Source: Priapulus caudatus (lineage: Eukaryota > Priapulida > Priapulimorpha > Priapulimorphida > Priapulidae). From it: a DNA stretch of 30,751 bases. Where the stretch lies: positions 108,582 to 139,332 of the forward strand of contig NW_014577751.1 of NCBI RefSeq assembly GCF_000485595.1, written 5' to 3'. The stretch's first letter is position 1. Every line of letters starts with the position of its first letter. Below the pieces are notes generated by a model. It searched no databases and was not told where the DNA came from. It was given only the letters and a program-made list of their open reading frames with translations. The position numbers were made by a program, and so were the translations under genes. Below, piece by piece: positions 23,701 to 28,247 of this stretch.

Positions 23701-26700
23701 GCATGGCAAACAATTATTAATGGCAAACAATTATTAATCATATATTGGGTATTTCAGTTACGTGTCATTTATATCTAATGCATCACACATAGGAATCGCT
23801 TCTCAGCATGCTTTCTCTACATGGTGTGGGCATCTGTACAAAACCTTAGAGTGAAAGCTTGCTAAGCTCGCGATGGCTCCATTGACATGTTGTTGCAGTT
23901 GCTGATATGACCGCCGGTCAGGGCAGTGAGGCGGAGGTAGCAGCAGCAGAGCGGATGCTGGGACAGGACAGCGGGGATGCTGGAGAGGGCGGGGTTGACG
24001 GGGAGTGTGGCTCGTTAGCCACTCTCACCACTGAGCCCCTGGTTAAACCTCCGCTACCCATCGCTATCGACGGTAGGCAATGTGCTATCAGGAGTGAATG
24101 ATAATAGATCTAGAATAATAAGATCTAGAATAATAATAGATCTAGAATAATAAGATCTAGAATAATAATAGATATTATTTTTCGCTCCTGGTGCTGTGAT
24201 GTAGTAATTAATAAGTAGTTGGTATATACAGAATTATGTAGATAGAGCAGTAGATGTACATTAATAATGTGAAGATAACTGGTATTATGTAAATGATAAT
24301 GTCTGGTACTGCTTTAGTGTAGTAGGGTACCGGTCGATGAGTGTCTAAAAGTTATTTGCTTCAGGGTTCATCCCAAACTCGACGATAAGAGATCTCCTCG
24401 GCTTTAAGAAGCCGCCGGCGCCCCCTACACTCGCTGCTACACAGTGGAAGCCGAAACAGCTACGCAGCGTGAAGAAGAGAAAGAAGGTGAAGAAGAGCGA
24501 GCGGCTGCCACAAGAGGGCGCTGATGGGGAGCATGTCAGCAGTGGCGCCAGCAGCAGCATCGTAAGTGCAAAACAAGAAAATAAACTGATCAACAATGAT
24601 AACTCTGCCAGTCTTATATTGAACATAATAAATTACTGGTCTAAGAAAGACAACACTTCAGGAAAAAATACTTTGGCTAGAAATATTTACAGAGCCAAAA
24701 TTAGCACGTGTTATGCGTGGTGAGGATACAGAACAGTGGTTGTCTCATTTATAATATGAATATGTATATATATATATATACATATATAATTATAAATTTA
24801 TATATATGTATGCATATATATATATATATGTATATATATTTATTTATTTATATATATATACAACAGTCGGGCGTTTGCATCTGTACAATTAATGTGGCTG
24901 TCACACTGTGTCACACATAGCGTTGCGTTGCCATGGTTGCAGGAGTCGGAGGGTGATCCAGCTGACGTCATCATGTGGGCGTCGAGCAGTGAGGATGAGA
25001 TAGAGGAAGATGATGTAGACGAGTGCGCAGTCTCCGGACCACCGACAGAGGATGGAAAGCCGATAGGATGTGAGAACATAGAACTGTGTGTGGAGGGGCA
25101 TTTCTCATGTGCCAATACCCTGACAGAGCCTATATGTTATAATATTCACTTGCTCTGTGGCCCATTATCTGACTAGAAGTGCTTTCTTTTGGTATATGCT
25201 GCCCTTCTCTATCTATAGCTGCCCCATTCTCTTTTACTTTAGCTCTCCCTCTCCCTCTGCTTCTCCCTCTCCCTCTCTTTTGTTCTCCCACACTTCCATA
25301 CTCACCCTCTCCCTCTCTCTCTCTATCTCTCTTGTTCTCTCTCTCTCTATCTCTCTCTCTCTCTCTGAGATTTCACTAGATGTCATTTATCTATTTATCT
25401 GGAAAGCTGTAACGTTTTCAGTCATAGAACCTCATGCAATTCCAGTCAAAATTCGGAAGGTGAACATCAGGCGGGTGTTGTACGATCCCAGCTGGCCAAC
25501 GCAGCCTGAGGATGAAGGCGCGATACAGCCACAGCAACAGGAGTCCATTTCCGGAGATGCTGCAGAGAAATTGAGCTCTGACCTGCTACTGGCGGAGGAA
25601 GCTGGGGATGGAATCTTGGACACAGATGTACGTGACTGACTAGCCTATAGTTATGTTTGTCATTCTACTTAGACTGGTGTTTTTACCTGTGCATGCCACT
25701 GTTCCTGTAACCTGTTACTATGTTTGTAGCGTAACCAGTATGGGCTTATAGGGTTCATTCGAATATGCAGCATTCACTGTTCCCATTCCCCTATTCTCTG
25801 TGCGTGTGTGCGTGCATGCATGTACATAATACAGCCTGTGCTTGTACTCGTGTTCGTTAATCTACTAAAAATGTGTATGATATATTGATTGTTCAATTTT
25901 TTTTGACATGCTAGAGAGTCTTAACACCTCTTTCATCAGCATGTGTTAGCATGAGAGAGAAGGGGCATGTGAATTAGCCTACTGGACACCATAGCAGCAC
26001 ATATCGTCTACTATCCATTCAGCATGTGTTAGCATGAGAACTGGGCATGTGAATTAATCTGCTGCTCACCACTCTCTACTGCACATACCTGCAACTGCTC
26101 ATACGTACAGCGGGCTGTTAGAACAGCGTTAGGACAGAGATGTGTGAAGCGGATATGATCGAGCCGTCCCCCTACACAGTCAAATGCAATTCAATTCAAT
26201 TCAATTCAAATTACTTTATTTACACATATGAATTGCTTTTTGGAGGTCACACATATTACTTAATATTATTTATTAGTTATTAGTTAATTATTAATAATTT
26301 AATCGACAATGCTGATAAAATTAATACAAATAATGTTAAATCAAGTGTTGCTCCCACTGTGCCTAGGTAGACGATGGCATCCCTCTGTTGCTGAAGGAGA
26401 TAGCATTGGAGAGCTGGTTCCCTAAAGAGCTAGAGCTGACGGTGTCCTGGGTGGTCAAAGCCTTCCTCCAGATCATGGATTTCGTCGGGGTTGGCCCACA
26501 CAAGCACCTGTGCAACTACATCGTCAGACTTCACACGTGAGCCTTAGTAGATGCTTCACTCGCACCACTTGTCTGCTATAGTACATGTATATATATATAT
26601 ATATATATACACACACATATATACATATATGTAGAAGTAAAATCACACACGAACACCAATGAAGATAAAAAAAAAGAGAGATAGGATAGATTAAAAAAAT

Positions 26701-28205
26701 TTTAAGCAGCATTCTTTGCTCTCTAAAATAAGACCAACCGCTTGTCTCTACGATACTCCTAGGCCGAGATATTGGAGTGTAATCATGCCTCCCACAGGCC
26801 TCACGCTGCCTCGCATCTACATTATTCCCGAACCTTCTCGCCTTTTGCGGGTCTGGCTATCGTTTTCCGTTGCCGCTTGGAGCGCTGATAATTGATGTCC
26901 CATGCCCAAATTTGGTACTCTTACTACACCATATAGTAACTGAGCTGCGTACGTCGTAGAGACTTAATTTAGAAAACATTGCCGGCTCCATCATTACGGG
27001 CATTAGCCTTGCTAGGAAACATAATGGGAGATAAGGGCATATAGGTGATGCCCCCGAAAGTCACCGATGATAACCGAAACGCCGTTCATTCATATAGTTA
27101 TTGCGGAAAAAACCGAACTCTCACCAAGCGACTTTCCTAACCCGCAAAAGGCGAGACGGTTGGGGAATAATGTAGATGCGAGGCGGCCAGAGGCCTGTGG
27201 GAGGCATGATTACACTCCAATATCTCGGTCTAGGAGTATCGTAGAGACAAGCGGTTGGTCTTATTTTAGAGAGCAAAGAATGCTGCTTAACGCAATACCA
27301 TGGACATAGTCTAGAACCGCACACAAAGTAGAATAATATTGCCGTGGAATAGCACTATTTTCCCATTTTCCCGTTGTACACTCTAGGTATTTATTAGCTC
27401 TTGATATATATATATCAGGAGTAGATAATAGGGAGGAGTGTGACATCAATAAACAAGGGAAATTCGTCATTTACTAGCCTTATAATACCTACGATTTACT
27501 ACGCGTAACTCATCCAACTTGAGCTCAAATCGGACACAGTACATTCGCCTATCATCGTGCGAAATCGTTTCCTCGTAGACACTCGCAATCCGGAGATACA
27601 GCCTAAAACGTACGACACGATTCTCCATTCTTTGGCCATCAATCCAACGCCATTGCGCGCCTATAATTCAAACAAAAGGCAGCTACCTAACGCGCTATTG
27701 CTAACTCAGCGAGGCATGTGGCTCGCTGGGAGATTAGGCATCAACACTCGGCGAGATAACCTTTGACCCGGTACACAGCTACACAGGCCACCTCTGTACA
27801 TAGCTGGCATGCCTTCACGCACGCACGCCAACCGCATGATTAGCTCGTCGAGTGTTGCGTCGATGTCCAATCTCCCCACGAGCCACAACGCCACATTCCG
27901 CATTCCGAGAGAGCAAACACAGCGACTGCGCGGCAGTGTTGCTGCCTTTTGTCTGAATTATAGGCGCGCAATGGCGTTGGATTGATGGCCAAAGAATGGA
28001 GAATCGTGTCGTACGTTTTAGGCTGTATCTCCGGATTGCGGGTGTCTACGAGGAAACGATTTCGCACGATGATAGGCGAATGTACTGTGTCCGATTTGAG
28101 CTCAAGTTGGATGAGTTACGCGTAGTAAATCGTAGGTATTATAAGGCTAGTAAATGACGAATTTCCCTTGTTTATTGATGTCACACTCCTCCCTATTATC
28201 TACTC

Positions 28206-28247
<42 letters not shown>

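Noticed and set aside
23593-24940. RFX X-box-like GTTGCCATGGC words
   Set aside because: They lie in exon 18 or just before exon 21, not in a promoter, and are incomplete palindromes.
27557-28067. Matching open frames on both strands (MRNRFLVDTRN...)
   Set aside because: They are mirror images in the two arms of an inverted repeat, not genes.
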